Source of the DNA: an uncultured Lachnospiraceae bacterium | GTDB taxonomy: Bacteria; Bacillota; Clostridia; Lachnospirales; Lachnospiraceae | Length of the DNA stretch: 60,173 nt | Direction: 5' to 3' | Assembly (NCBI GenBank): GCA_946558695.1 | Contig: CAMNTQ010000016.1 | Location: 1-60,173, forward strand | Shown: positions 34,679 through 43,295 of the stretch, in pieces | How the letters are laid out: every line of letters starts with the position of its first letter | How positions within the stretch are numbered: the first letter of the stretch is position 1 | The notes under the pieces: generated by a model | The model's database searches: none | What the model saw: only the letters and a program-made list of their open reading frames with translations | Told to the model about the DNA's origin: nothing | Program-made: the position numbers and the translations under genes

Positions 34679-36187
34679 ATGGAATATACAACAAAGCTGA
34701 TGTACCAGTCAAATTATTGGTACAATGATGGTCTGAAGAAGGCGGATATTCGTGATATGAGCGGGGCGGTCACATCTCTTCGGCGCAGTCTTCAATACAA
34801 CAGAGTGAATATTGATGCGAGAAATCTTCTGGGGCTTGTTTACTATGGCAGAGGAGATGTAGTTGAAGCGCTTGTGGAGTGGATTCTGAGCAAGAATTTC
34901 CAGCCGGAAGATAATCTTGCGGATTATTATATCGGTAAGATACAGGAGGTTCCGGGAGAGCTTGAGAGTATTAATCAGGCGGTGAAGTTATTTAATCAGA
35001 GTATCGAGCTGGCCGGGCAGAATGGAGAGGATCTGGCGATTATCCAGTTAAAAAAGGCATTGGCAGTCCATCCGTCTTATGTAAAGGCGCATCAGCTTCT
35101 GGCTCTTCTTTATATACAGACGGAGCAGTTTTCGGCGGCAAGGAAGGAGCTTAGAACAGCTCATAAGCTGGATACTACAGATGAGATCACGCTTCGGTAT
35201 ATGCATGAGATTACCCAGATTCGGAAATCCCGTCCAAGCCGGGCCAGAGACAGAGGAAAAGGTGAGGGGACGAAGCAGACTGTCACCTACAACATTGGAA
35301 ACGAGACGATCATTCAGCCGGCATCTTCCGTTTTTAAGGAAAATTCCGGGCTTCATACATTTTTAAATATTGCGATCGGCGTGCTTGTGGGCGCCGCGGT
35401 CATGTGGTTTTTAATTATGCCCGCCGTATCTGTAGGAAGGCAGAAGAAGCTTAATGAGCGGGTGGTATCATTCAGCGATAAGATTGCGACACAGGAAGCG
35501 CAGATCAGTGCTCTTAAGACAGAACTAGAGGAATACCGGGTGAACAGTGAGGAGAGCGAGGATTTGAAGGCACAGTCTGCATCCACACAGGAAAGTTATG
35601 AGATCGTACTTGATGTTGCCAAACATTTTGCAGCAGAGGATATGAGTGATAAAGAGATGTTAGAACAGATGCTTAAAGTCTCTCCGGACACACTTGGAGA
35701 AGCAGGAAAGAGCCGGTATGATGATGTTGCGAATGAACTGTTTCCGCGGATGTGCGAGAATCTTTACGGCACTGCAGAAGAAGAATTTGAATCCGGCGAT
35801 TATGACGGCGCGATCAGCAGTCTTGAGAAAGTTGTAAAGATGGATGAGGGTTATCAGGAGGGAAAAGCACTTCTTTTGCTCGCACAGACTTTTGAAAAGA
35901 AGGGAGAGCAGGATAAAGCGAATATCCGTTATCAAAAGCTCGTAGAAAAATATAAAGATACAGCGTCGGCGCAGACAGCGCAGAAGGCGCTGGATGAACA
36001 AAACAAACAGAACAGCCGGGAAGGACAGAGTAATCAGGACGGACAGAATGGTCAAAACACTCGGGACAGCGAGGGAGATCAGGAAGATCAAGGCACTCAG
36101 GACAGCGAGGAAGATCAGGAAGACCAAAGCGCTCAGGACAGCGGGGAAGATCAGGAAGACCAAAATGATAATGAACAAACAGAATAG
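34679..36187 (+). CDS. TPR-repeat membrane protein
   Basis: This 502-residue protein has cytosolic TPR repeats (about 5-185, e.g. SLRRSLQYNRVNIDARNLLGLVYYG and LKKALAVHPSYVKAHQLLALLYI). One transmembrane helix follows (IAIGVLVGAAVMWFLIM, about 230-247), then a coiled coil, then further TPR-like repeats outside (YDGAISSLEKVVKMDEGYQEGKALLLLAQ). A low-complexity acidic Gln/Asp/Glu tail ends the protein and includes a three-fold 12-residue repeat. It is probably a scaffold for an envelope complex. The partner is unknown. A terminator follows. Confidence 0.8.
   Translation: MEYTTKLMYQSNYWYNDGLKKADIRDMSGAVTSLRRSLQYNRVNIDARNLLGLVYYGRGDVVEALVEWILSKNFQPEDNLADYYIGKIQEVPGELESINQAVKLFNQSIELAGQNGEDLAIIQLKKALAVHPSYVKAHQLLALLYIQTEQFSAARKELRTAHKLDTTDEITLRYMHEITQIRKSRPSRARDRGKGEGTKQTVTYNIGNETIIQPASSVFKENSGLHTFLNIAIGVLVGAAVMWFLIMPAVSVGRQKKLNERVVSFSDKIATQEAQISALKTELEEYRVNSEESEDLKAQSASTQESYEIVLDVAKHFAAEDMSDKEMLEQMLKVSPDTLGEAGKSRYDDVANELFPRMCENLYGTAEEEFESGDYDGAISSLEKVVKMDEGYQEGKALLLLAQTFEKKGEQDKANIRYQKLVEKYKDTASAQTAQKALDEQNKQNSREGQSNQDGQNGQNTRDSEGDQEDQGTQDSEEDQEDQSAQDSGEDQEDQNDNEQTE
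36065..36172 (+). repeat. Three 36-bp tandem repeats within the TPR gene
   Basis: Units at 36065-36100, 36101-36136 and 36137-36172 encode 12-residue copies of the form DSxxDQEDQxxQ, the last ending DQEDQNDN. They keep the reading frame and lengthen the acidic tail. The copy number may vary between strains. Confidence 0.8.
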
Positions 36188-36202
36188 ATAGAATTACGAA
36201 AG

Positions 36203-36233
36203 AAAAGGATATGCAAGGGCGCATATCCTTTTT
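36203..36233 (+). terminator. Terminator before the sigma-F operon
   Basis: AAAAGGATATGC (36203-36214) pairs with GCATATCCTTTT, followed by T residues. It separates the TPR gene from spoIIAA and could also work on the minus strand. Confidence 0.85.
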
Positions 36234-36264
36234 CTAATATCTAAAACTATGAAGGAGGGCATAT

Positions 36265-36576
36265 ATGAAGTATCAGGTTCAGGAGAATTGCCTGACAATT
36301 TTTCTGCCAAGTGAAATTGACCATCATAACTCAGAGGAGTTAAGAAGGGAGTCGGATCATCTGATAGAAAGAAATCATATCCGTTACGTGATTTTTGATT
36401 TTAAGGAGACGGATTTTATGGACAGCTCCGGAATCGGAGTAATTATGGGAAGGTATCGGAGAATCTTTATGCTGGGCGGAGAAGTTTGTGCAGTGCATGT
36501 AGGTGAGAGAATGAGAAAAATATTAACTATGTCCGGAGTGACAAAAATAATGCAGATATATGAGGAGGATAATTAG
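36265..36576 (+). CDS. spoIIAA: Anti-sigma F factor antagonist SpoIIAA
   Basis: This 103-residue STAS-domain protein, when dephosphorylated, releases sigma-F from SpoIIAB in the forespore. The phosphorylated Ser lies in the conserved loop DFMDSSGIGVIMGRY (about 52-66), and FLPSEIDHHNSEELR begins the domain. AAGGAGGGCATAT precedes the ATG. It is the first gene of the spoIIA operon and directly abuts spoIIAB. A sigma-H promoter is expected upstream but was not found with confidence. Confidence 0.96.
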   Translation: MKYQVQENCLTIFLPSEIDHHNSEELRRESDHLIERNHIRYVIFDFKETDFMDSSGIGVIMGRYRRIFMLGGEVCAVHVGERMRKILTMSGVTKIMQIYEEDN

Positions 36577-37032
36577 ATGGAAAACACGAATGAAATGCAG
36601 GTGATTTTTGACAGCCGTTCATCGAATGAGTCATTTGCAAGGGTAACGGTGGCGTCTTTTATGACGGCTTTAAATCCTACGGTAGAAGAGGTATCTGATG
36701 TAAAGACTGCAGTGTCGGAGGCAGTAACTAATGCGATTATCCATGGTTATGAAAGTGAGATACATAATATATCTATACGCTGCCGCACAGAAGGGCAGAC
36801 GCTTTACCTTGAAGTCAGAGACGAGGGGAAAGGAATTGAAGATATTAAGCAGGCGATGGAACCGCTGTATACCAGCAAGCCGGAGCTTGAGCGTTCCGGC
36901 ATGGGATTTTCTTTTATGGAGGCGTTTATGGATAAGCTGGAGGTAGAGTCTTCGCCTGGAATGGGAACTGTTGTGAAGATGGAAAAAACAATCGGAAAAG
37001 GACGGAGATTATGGACCGCACAATCGCTTTAA
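36577..37032 (+). CDS. spoIIAB: Anti-sigma F factor SpoIIAB
   Basis: This 151-residue GHKL-fold kinase binds sigma-F and phosphorylates SpoIIAA. The N-box is VSEAVTNAIIHGYE, G1 is VRDEGKGIEDI and G2 is ERSGMGFSFMEAFMD. Its 3' end overlaps the sigF start by 22 nt, which couples their translation and fits a need for balanced amounts. The start codon follows the spoIIAA stop immediately. Confidence 0.96.
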   Translation: MENTNEMQVIFDSRSSNESFARVTVASFMTALNPTVEEVSDVKTAVSEAVTNAIIHGYESEIHNISIRCRTEGQTLYLEVRDEGKGIEDIKQAMEPLYTSKPELERSGMGFSFMEAFMDKLEVESSPGMGTVVKMEKTIGKGRRLWTAQSL

Positions 37033-37724
37033 TTCAGAAATCTCACCAGGGGGATGAAGAAGCAAGAGCACAGCTTGTAGAAGAGAATGGGGGATTAGTC
37101 TGGAGTATCGTAAAGCGCTTTTATAACCGCGGGGTGGAAGCGGAGGATCTGTTTCAGATAGGGAATATTGGGCTGTTAAAGGCGATTGATAAATTTGACC
37201 TAGATTATAATGTGAAGTTTTCCACCTACGCGGTTCCTATGATCTCCGGAGAGATTAAGAGGTTCCTCAGGGACGACGGAATGATCAAAGTCAGCCGTTC
37301 GCTGAAGGAGTTGGCATACAAGGCGTATCTTTGTCAGGAGCGGCTTGTAGAAACACTTGGAAGAGAGCCGTATATTTCAGAGATTGCGAAGGAGCTGGAT
37401 GTGTCAACAGAGGAGCTTACGATGGCGATGGAGGCAAGCGGCGATATCGAGTCGCTGCAAAAATCAATTTACCAGAAAGACGGGCAGGAGATCCAATTAA
37501 TGGACAAGCTTCCGGGGCAGGAAAGACAGGAGGACAAGATTGTGGATCATATGGTGCTTGATCATCTTCTTATGTCTCTGGATTCAAAGGAACGGCAGCT
37601 GATTTATCTTAGGTACTTTGCCAACCGTACGCAGACACAGGTGGGGGAAGAACTCGGTATCTCGCAGGTACAAGTCTCCAGAATGGAAAAGAAAATTTTA
37701 AAACAGATGAGAGATAAGATCTGA
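37011..37724 (+). CDS. sigF: Forespore sigma factor SigF
   Basis: This 237-residue sigma-70 family factor directs early forespore transcription. Region 2 is LVWSIVKRFYNRGVEAEDLFQIGNIGLLKAIDKFD with the aromatic motif KFSTYAVPMISGEIKRF. Region 3 is VSRSLKELAYKAYL..., and region 4 ends in a helix-turn-helix, RTQTQVGEELGISQVQVSRMEKKIL. It lies within the classic spoIIAA-AB-sigF order and is directly upstream of the spoVA operon. Confidence 0.96.
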   Translation: MDRTIALIQKSHQGDEEARAQLVEENGGLVWSIVKRFYNRGVEAEDLFQIGNIGLLKAIDKFDLDYNVKFSTYAVPMISGEIKRFLRDDGMIKVSRSLKELAYKAYLCQERLVETLGREPYISEIAKELDVSTEELTMAMEASGDIESLQKSIYQKDGQEIQLMDKLPGQERQEDKIVDHMVLDHLLMSLDSKERQLIYLRYFANRTQTQVGEELGISQVQVSRMEKKILKQMRDKI

Positions 37725-37749
37725 CCAATTTCCGCGTATATTTTCTTTG

Positions 37750-37779
37750 TGTATATTTTAAAAGAAAAGCAGCATACTA
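37750..37779 (+). promoter_or_regulatory. Sigma-G (or sigma-F)-type promoter of the spoVA operon
   Basis: TGTATA (37750-37755), a 17-nt spacer and CATACTA (37773-37779) agree closely with the forespore sigma-G consensus TGAATA-N17/18-CATACTA. The predicted start lies about 20 nt before the first gene of the operon. Confidence 0.75.
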
Positions 37780-37805
37780 ACAAAAAAACAAAGGAAGGTG
37801 TCAGT

Positions 37806-38003
37806 ATGGAAGAAGCGAGAAAAAAGCTCAGGCTCTGCCTGGCTCTTGTAGTGGCTCTTGCGGTCATCGTCGGACTGATCTATTATTTTGGCGATGTAAA
37901 AAAAGGCGGGGATATGAGCGAGGGCACATTGGTAAAGAAGACAGAAAGTGACAGGAAAATGTCAGCGGCGGATGCCGGAGGTTATTATGGCGTCTGGAAA
38001 TGA
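37806..38003 (+). CDS. Small membrane protein at the head of the spoVA operon
   Basis: This 65-residue protein has a short basic start (MEEARKKLRLC), one transmembrane helix (LALVVALAVIVGLIYYFG) and a polar Lys/Asp/Ser tail. AAGGAAGGTGTCAGT precedes the ATG. It lies downstream of the sigma-G-type promoter and overlaps the spoVAA start by 17 nt, so it is the first cistron of the spoVA operon. It is not a SpoVA protein of the Bacillus set, and no family was recognised. An upstream in-frame ATG at 37749 overlaps the promoter and is rejected. Confidence 0.7.
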   Translation: MEEARKKLRLCLALVVALAVIVGLIYYFGDVKKGGDMSEGTLVKKTESDRKMSAADAGGYYGVWK

Positions 38004-38661
38004 TACAATCTATGTAAAAGCGGACCGTAATGTAGAAGTGACAAAACCTGAGGTAACGTTAGGGGATGTTATAAAGATCGAGTGCGCCAATTCTTCTGTC
38101 ACTTCCAGAGTGAAGACTTTGAAGCTGTTAAAATTCCATGATACGGATAAGAAAAACCAAAACCGGACTGCTGTTTCGATTTTAAAGGTAATTGAATGCA
38201 TTCATGAGGCATATCCAAACGCAGATATTCAGAATATGGGCGAGACAGATTTTATCATTACCTTAGAGGAGCAGAGGACAGCAGGGCAGGCCGTCCATTG
38301 GATCAAGACATTTTTTGTTGTTGTCATCACTTTTTGCGGCGCCGCGTTTTCTATTATGGCATTTAATAATGATGTTGATGTGACAAAAATGTTCGGCCAA
38401 ATATATGTAAGCCTTACAGGAACGGAAAGCTCTGGTTTTACAATTCTGGAACTGTCGTACTGCATCGGGGTGATCATAGGGATTCTTACATTTTTTAATC
38501 ACTTCGGTAAAAAGAAATTTACGGTGGACCCGACACCGATGGAAGTAGAGATGCGTCTTTATGAAAATGATATCCAGACGACGCTGATTGAAGATTTCTC
38601 GCGGAAGGGGAAGGAATTGGATGTGGGCAGCACAAGTCATTCTGGCAATTCTCGGACTTAG
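37987..38661 (+). CDS. spoVAA: Stage V sporulation protein AA
   Basis: This 224-residue protein has a soluble N-terminal domain (DTIYVKADRNVEVTKPEVTLGDVIKIEC...) and two C-terminal membrane helices (TFFVVVITFCGAAFSIMAF and LELSYCIGVIIGILTFF), as in SpoVAA of the Ca-dipicolinate channel. The ATG at 37987 has GGAGG 5 nt upstream. It overlaps the small gene before it and spoVAB after it. Confidence 0.88.
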   Translation: MASGNDTIYVKADRNVEVTKPEVTLGDVIKIECANSSVTSRVKTLKLLKFHDTDKKNQNRTAVSILKVIECIHEAYPNADIQNMGETDFIITLEEQRTAGQAVHWIKTFFVVVITFCGAAFSIMAFNNDVDVTKMFGQIYVSLTGTESSGFTILELSYCIGVIIGILTFFNHFGKKKFTVDPTPMEVEMRLYENDIQTTLIEDFSRKGKELDVGSTSHSGNSRT

Positions 38662-39037
38662 CGCAGGGCTGGCAGTGTCAGCAGGTCTTTTTTCCTTTAT
38701 TATCGGGTTGGGAGTTATCTCAGATTTTGCCGACCGCACACACACAGGGGAGCATATTCTTCTTTATGAGGATAGTGTGGCGCTTGGAGGAATGCTCGGA
38801 AACATATTCTGGGTGTACCAGATTGCCATACCGGGGGGTTCCTATTTTCTTCCGGTGTTCGGCCTATTTGGAGGTATCTTTGTAGGCTGCTGGTCTATGG
38901 CGCTGGCGGAGATTTTGAATGTATTTCCTATATTTATCAGGCGCGCGAAGATTATCAAATGTGTCCCGTATCTAATAGCGGCTATGGCCATAGGAAAAGG
39001 AATCGGAGCGCTTATATTCTTTTACCGCGGATGGTAG
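38621..39037 (+). CDS. spoVAB: Stage V sporulation protein AB
   Basis: This 138-residue integral membrane protein has about four helices and the SpoVAB landmarks GLSAGLAVSAGLFSFIIGLGVISDFADRT, YEDSVALGGMLGN and GCWSMALAEILNVFPIFIRR. The ATG at 38621 follows AAGGAATTGG and overlaps the spoVAA end. It takes part in dipicolinic acid movement across the inner forespore membrane. Confidence 0.9.
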   Translation: MWAAQVILAILGLSAGLAVSAGLFSFIIGLGVISDFADRTHTGEHILLYEDSVALGGMLGNIFWVYQIAIPGGSYFLPVFGLFGGIFVGCWSMALAEILNVFPIFIRRAKIIKCVPYLIAAMAIGKGIGALIFFYRGW

Positions 39038-39066
39038 GTAAAAGTATCTTGGAAGGAGAAGGTAGA

Positions 39067-39525
39067 GTGGATAGAAAAAAACAGCAGGAAGCATACGAAA
39101 ATTACGTCAAGAAAAAAACGCCTGTGCATAATCTGCCGGTAAATATGACGAAGGCATTTATTACAGGCGGCATAATCTGCGTGATCGGGCAGATTATTTT
39201 GAATTATTGTGAAAAAATGGGACTTGATAAAGATATAAGCGGCGGATGGACATCAATGATACTGATACTTTTGAGTGTCGTTCTGACTGCCCTTAATGTC
39301 TATCCCAGGATTGCAAAATGGGGCGGCGCGGGAGCGCTTGTTCCAATTACTGGATTTGCCAATTCCGTGGCGGCTCCGGCGATTGAGTTCCAGAAGGAAG
39401 GCCAGGTCATGGGAATCGGATGTAAGATCTTTACGATTGCGGGGCCGGTGATCTTATATGGCGTATTTACGAGCTGGGTATTGGGCTTTTTGTACTGGAT
39501 TGGGAAGATTGCAGGAATCTTTTGA
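39067..39525 (+). CDS. spoVAC: Stage V sporulation protein AC
   Basis: This 152-residue membrane protein is the conserved channel component of the SpoVA complex. After a polar start (VDRKKQQEAYENYVKKKTP) come helices with AFITGGIICVIGQII and WGGAGALVPITGFANSVAAPAIEFQKEG, the hallmark shared with SpoVAE. The GTG at 39067 is chosen because GGAAGGAGAAGGT lies just upstream and the longer frame overlaps spoVAB with no ribosome binding site. Confidence 0.93.
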   Translation: MDRKKQQEAYENYVKKKTPVHNLPVNMTKAFITGGIICVIGQIILNYCEKMGLDKDISGGWTSMILILLSVVLTALNVYPRIAKWGGAGALVPITGFANSVAAPAIEFQKEGQVMGIGCKIFTIAGPVILYGVFTSWVLGFLYWIGKIAGIF

Positions 39526-39560
39526 TTCCGGCATCATTATGTAAAAAGGCAGGTATGATT

Positions 39561-40565
39561 ATGACACAGGGATTACAGAGTATTGCGTTTGAACAGTCAC
39601 CCTATGTGGTGTCAAGCGCGTCCGTCGTCGGAAAAAAGGAGGGCGAGGGGCCGCTTGGGAAAATGTTTGATATGGTGGAGACAGAAAATCTTTTCGGTGA
39701 AGACAGTTGGGAGGCGGCGGAAAGTACCATGCAGAAGGAAGCGTGTCTTCTAGCTATGGGAAAAGCTCATCTTCACAAAGAAGATGTACGGTTTCTGTTC
39801 GGCGGTGACCTGCTCCGGCAGGGGATTGCTACGTCGCTTGGAGTAATGGAATTCGGGATTCCGATGTTTGGCCTTTTTGGGGCATGTTCGACGTCAGGAG
39901 AAGCGCTTGCGCTTGCTTCCATGAGTGTGGCGGCAGGATATGGAGATTATATGCTTGCAGTGACGTCCAGCCATTTCGGAAGCGCAGAGAAGGAATTTCG
40001 CTTTCCTCTGAGCTATGCGAACCAGAGACCGTTGTCCGCCCAGTGGACGGTGACGGGAAGCGGCGCGTTTTTAGTAGGAAGAAAACGCAGCCATGTAAGA
40101 ATTACGGGAATAACGGTAGGGAAGATTGTTGATTTTGGGTTGAAAGACTCCCAGAATATGGGGGCGTGCATGGCTCCTGCCGCTGCGGATACCATTGAAA
40201 CAAATCTGAAGGATTTTGGGCGGGAGCCTGATGATTACAGCCGGATCATTACCGGGGATCTGGGATATGTGGGGCAGAGTATTCTGTTTGATCTGATGAG
40301 GGGAAAAGAGATAGACATTAAGAAAAACCATATTGATTGCGGAATGATGATTTTTGACCAGAACAAACAGGACACTCATGCCGGAGGAAGCGGCTGCGGC
40401 TGTGCTGCTTCGGTTTTATCTTCCTATATACTTCCAAAGCTTGAGAGGGGTGAATGGAAGAAAGTGCTGTTCGTACCTACGGGGGCGCTGATGTCCACGG
40501 TAAGCTTCAATGAGGGTGCAAGCGTACCGGGTATCGCCCACGGGATCGTATTGGAGCACTGTTAG
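39561..40565 (+). CDS. spoVAD: Stage V sporulation protein AD
   Basis: This 334-residue soluble protein has a thiolase-like fold and binds dipicolinic acid for the SpoVA channel. Landmarks are SASVVGKKEGEGPLG, FGLFGACSTSGEALALASM with the thiolase-type Cys, SSHFGSAEKEFRFPLSYANQRPLSAQWTVTGSGA and GGSGCGCAASVLSSY. The ATG at 39561 gives better spacing from AGGCAGG than the ATG at 39555. Confidence 0.95.
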   Translation: MTQGLQSIAFEQSPYVVSSASVVGKKEGEGPLGKMFDMVETENLFGEDSWEAAESTMQKEACLLAMGKAHLHKEDVRFLFGGDLLRQGIATSLGVMEFGIPMFGLFGACSTSGEALALASMSVAAGYGDYMLAVTSSHFGSAEKEFRFPLSYANQRPLSAQWTVTGSGAFLVGRKRSHVRITGITVGKIVDFGLKDSQNMGACMAPAAADTIETNLKDFGREPDDYSRIITGDLGYVGQSILFDLMRGKEIDIKKNHIDCGMMIFDQNKQDTHAGGSGCGCAASVLSSYILPKLERGEWKKVLFVPTGALMSTVSFNEGASVPGIAHGIVLEHC

Positions 40566-40605
40566 GCAAGGGAAGATTTTAAGGTACAGGAAGGAGGGAG
40601 TGTGT

Positions 40606-40962
40606 ATGGATTATATCAATGCATTCTGGGTAGGCGGGCTGATCTGTGCTCTTGCCCAGATATTGCTGGACCGGACAAAGCTCATGCCGGGAAGAGTTAT
40701 GGTACTGCTGGTATGCGTCGGAGCTGTTCTGGGAGCGTTTCACATCTACCAGCCGATTCAGGATTATGCGGGAGCGGGGGCAAGCGTCCCATTGGCAGGA
40801 TTCGGTAATCTGTTGTGGAAAGGTGTGAAGGAGGCTGTTGACAAGGAAGGATTTATCGGTATTTTTCTTGGCGGCTTCAAGGCAAGTGCAGTGGGAATCT
40901 CAGCGGCGCTTGTATTTGGGTATCTGGCATCGTTAATCAGTGAGCCGAAGATGAAGAAGTAA
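40606..40962 (+). CDS. spoVAE: Stage V sporulation protein AE (AEb type)
   Basis: This 118-residue membrane protein has three to four helices and the SpoVAC/AE hallmark YAGAGASVPLAGFGNLLWKGVKEAVDKEG. The start AFWVGGLICALAQILLDRTKLMPGRVMV is typical of SpoVAEb. AAGGAGGGAGTGTGT precedes the ATG. It closes the spoVA operon; no spoVAF-like gene follows. Confidence 0.93.
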   Translation: MDYINAFWVGGLICALAQILLDRTKLMPGRVMVLLVCVGAVLGAFHIYQPIQDYAGAGASVPLAGFGNLLWKGVKEAVDKEGFIGIFLGGFKASAVGISAALVFGYLASLISEPKMKK

Positions 40963-41188
40963 TAGCGGCTTACAAGTATAAGATTGTAAATAATTGACAA
41001 GAAAAATAAAAATAACTGTAAATTATCATTTATAATTGCATATTGTTTTCATAGCCGCTGCATGATATTGTGAATTTAGTGTACAGTATGTTGGAAAGTG
41101 AATGGACATGCCGTATATTAATCCGGTCATGGGCGGCTTTGCTGACAGCCGGATAGCAGATATTTGACTGATACATGGGAGGAAAGCA

Positions 41189-42823
41189 ATGGAATACATG
41201 AACATTATCATACCATTCGCAGGCGGACTTGGAATGTTCATCTATGGTATGCAGATTATGGCGCAGGGACTTGAGAATGCAGCGGGAAATAAGATGAAGT
41301 CGCTGCTTGAGATCCTGACGAAGAACAAATTTATGGGAGTTCTTCTCGGCGCTGCGATTACGGCAGTCATTCAGAGTTCGTCCGCGACGACGGTCATGGT
41401 TGTCGGATTTGTAAATGCCGGACTTATGAATCTTACGCAGGCGATGGGCGTGATCATGGGAGCTAATATTGGAACGACGGTTACAGGATGGCTTGTGTCT
41501 TCTGTGGAATGGGCGGAGTTCTTAAGCCCGTCAAGACTGGCGCCGGTCGCGGTGATTGCCGGCGTTATCGTGATGCTGACGGGAAAGAGGCGCTCAACGA
41601 AGGATATATCCAGTATCATTATTGGTTTTGGACTTTTGTTTATTGGCATTACTACAATGTCGGAGGCGGTGGAGCCTTTAAGAGAGTATGAAGGATTTGT
41701 CAATATGTTTGTAGTTCTTGGCAAGAGCCCGATTCTTGGGATTCTTGCAGGAACTGTAGTGACAGCTATCATCCAAAGTTCCTCCGCATCGGTGGGTATC
41801 CTGCAGAGTCTTGCGGCAGCAGGTCTGGTACCGTTCAGCGCGGCGATTTATATTATCATGGGACAGAACATCGGTACTTGTGTGACGGCAATCCTATCCG
41901 GGCTTGGCGCAAAGAAGAATGCGAAGACGGCGGGACTTATGCATCTTTTGTTTAATGTTATCGGTACGGTGCTATTCAGCGCTGTGGTCATCGTCTACTT
42001 TGAACTTATGAATCCGCAGGCGGGAGAAGGGGCTATTACCCAGACTCAGATCAGTTTGGTTCATACGATCTTTAATATTGGGACGACAGTACTTTTATTC
42101 CCGGCATCAAACCTGATTATAAAGCTGGCGAGGAAAATCGGCAATGTCAATGAGGACGAGCAGGATCGGTCAAAGGTGCTTCTGGATGAACGTTTGCTTG
42201 AAACTCCGGGTATTGCCCTGCAGTCCACAATAAATGAAGCAATCCGTATGGGAGATCTTGTTGTGGAGACAATGGAGACTGCGCGGAACATCTTATTTAC
42301 CAAGGATCAAAAGGGGATCGACAGGCTTAGGGAAGATGAGGATACCGTGGATAAGCTGTGCGCGGGGATTACGGATTATGCAGTAAAATTAAGCACTATG
42401 CAGATCAGCGAAAAGGAGCATGAGACCGTAGCGCGTCTCTTACAGATTCTGTCGGATGTTGAGCGGGTGAGCGATTATTGTGAAAATATCTCCGAGTATG
42501 CAGAGACTCTTCTGGAAAAGAAGGTAGCGTTCTCTGATATAGCGAAAGAGCATATGGAGGAGATGATGTCAGAGACAATAGACAGCTATCGTTACGCCAT
42601 TGAAGCGCTGAAAGAAAGCAGTACACAGAAGGCTCTGAAAGTTATCGAGAAAGAAACGAAGATAGATGAATTGGAGCTTAGGCTTCGTACGAAGCATATT
42701 GCCCGCCTTGCAGATAACAAGTGTAATACGGAGGCGGGAATTGTCTTCCTTGATGCGCTTGTGGGCTTGGAGCGTATCTCAGATCATGCGAGAAATATTG
42801 CAGAAGAAGTGTTGAAGGGATAG
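41189..42823 (+). CDS. Na/Pi cotransporter family protein with PhoU-like domain
   Basis: This 544-residue protein has two Na_Pi_cotrans repeats, each with the QSSSA signature (AVIQSSSATTVMVVGFVNAG and AIIQSSSASVGILQSLAAAG), within about eight to nine membrane helices. A C-terminal PhoU-like helical domain spans about 345-540 (ERVSDYCENISEYAETLLEKK, LERISDHARNIAEEVL). It probably takes up phosphate with sodium. GGGAGGAAAGCA precedes the ATG. The roughly 225-nt gap upstream holds a perfect TTGACA at 40994 but only a poor -10. Confidence 0.93.
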   Translation: MEYMNIIIPFAGGLGMFIYGMQIMAQGLENAAGNKMKSLLEILTKNKFMGVLLGAAITAVIQSSSATTVMVVGFVNAGLMNLTQAMGVIMGANIGTTVTGWLVSSVEWAEFLSPSRLAPVAVIAGVIVMLTGKRRSTKDISSIIIGFGLLFIGITTMSEAVEPLREYEGFVNMFVVLGKSPILGILAGTVVTAIIQSSSASVGILQSLAAAGLVPFSAAIYIIMGQNIGTCVTAILSGLGAKKNAKTAGLMHLLFNVIGTVLFSAVVIVYFELMNPQAGEGAITQTQISLVHTIFNIGTTVLLFPASNLIIKLARKIGNVNEDEQDRSKVLLDERLLETPGIALQSTINEAIRMGDLVVETMETARNILFTKDQKGIDRLREDEDTVDKLCAGITDYAVKLSTMQISEKEHETVARLLQILSDVERVSDYCENISEYAETLLEKKVAFSDIAKEHMEEMMSETIDSYRYAIEALKESSTQKALKVIEKETKIDELELRLRTKHIARLADNKCNTEAGIVFLDALVGLERISDHARNIAEEVLKG

Positions 42824-42851
42824 ATAATATAGAGCATATAGGATATATAGG

Positions 42852-42895
42852 GCATGAGGAATCCTCCTGCGCAGGGAGAATTTCTCATGCTTTTT
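42852..42895 (+). terminator. Bidirectional terminator after the Na/Pi gene
   Basis: GCATGAG (42852-42858) pairs with CTCATGC (42884-42890) around an inner CCTCC...GGGAG helix and is followed by TTTTT. It overlaps the last codons of the small convergent gene on the minus strand. Confidence 0.75.
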
Positions 42896-43133
42896 GATTG
42901 GCGGCAGCACTGCTGATCCATTCGATGGCTTCGTTTAGTCCTTTCGGAGAAAAAGAGAATTCATTCCATCTCTTATCTTCGTCAGGAGTCGCTTCGAAGC
43001 ACCAAGGTTCAGGATAGATGCAGGCTTTGATCTTATCATCCGAGCCGCACAGATAGTAGCGGATTCCGGCATGAGAGCCGGTATAATTCTCCTTTTTTAA
43101 AAAATTAATGGATAATCCGGGTGTGGCAATCAT
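42885..43133 (-). CDS. Conserved-looking small hypothetical protein
   Basis: This 82-residue soluble protein (MIATPGLSINFLKKENYTG..., RYYLCGSDDKIKACIYPEPWCFEATPDE, then FSFSPKGLNEAIEWISSAAA) has alternating strands and a C-terminal helix. The ATG at 43133 is chosen because AAAGGA lies upstream, and the ATG six codons earlier falls on it. No family was recognised. It converges on the Na/Pi gene. Confidence 0.65.
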   Translation of the reverse strand: MIATPGLSINFLKKENYTGSHAGIRYYLCGSDDKIKACIYPEPWCFEATPDEDKRWNEFSFSPKGLNEAIEWISSAAANQKA

Positions 43134-43295
43134 GGCATGGTTTCCTTTCATTCATTGACGCTGATTGTTCTCTTTATCTTAGCATAAAGGTAAGAGGGAG
43201 GCAATCTTAAGAATTTTTTTCGTTTTTCTAATGAAAGTATTTCGCATTCTGTGTTATGATAGATAAAAATAGGGATAGAAGGATGATGTACATAT

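Noticed and set aside
35814-36224. Long antisense open frames over the repeat-rich tail of the TPR gene
   Set aside because: They arise from the low-complexity repeats and lack a ribosome binding site; the plus-strand protein is coherent.
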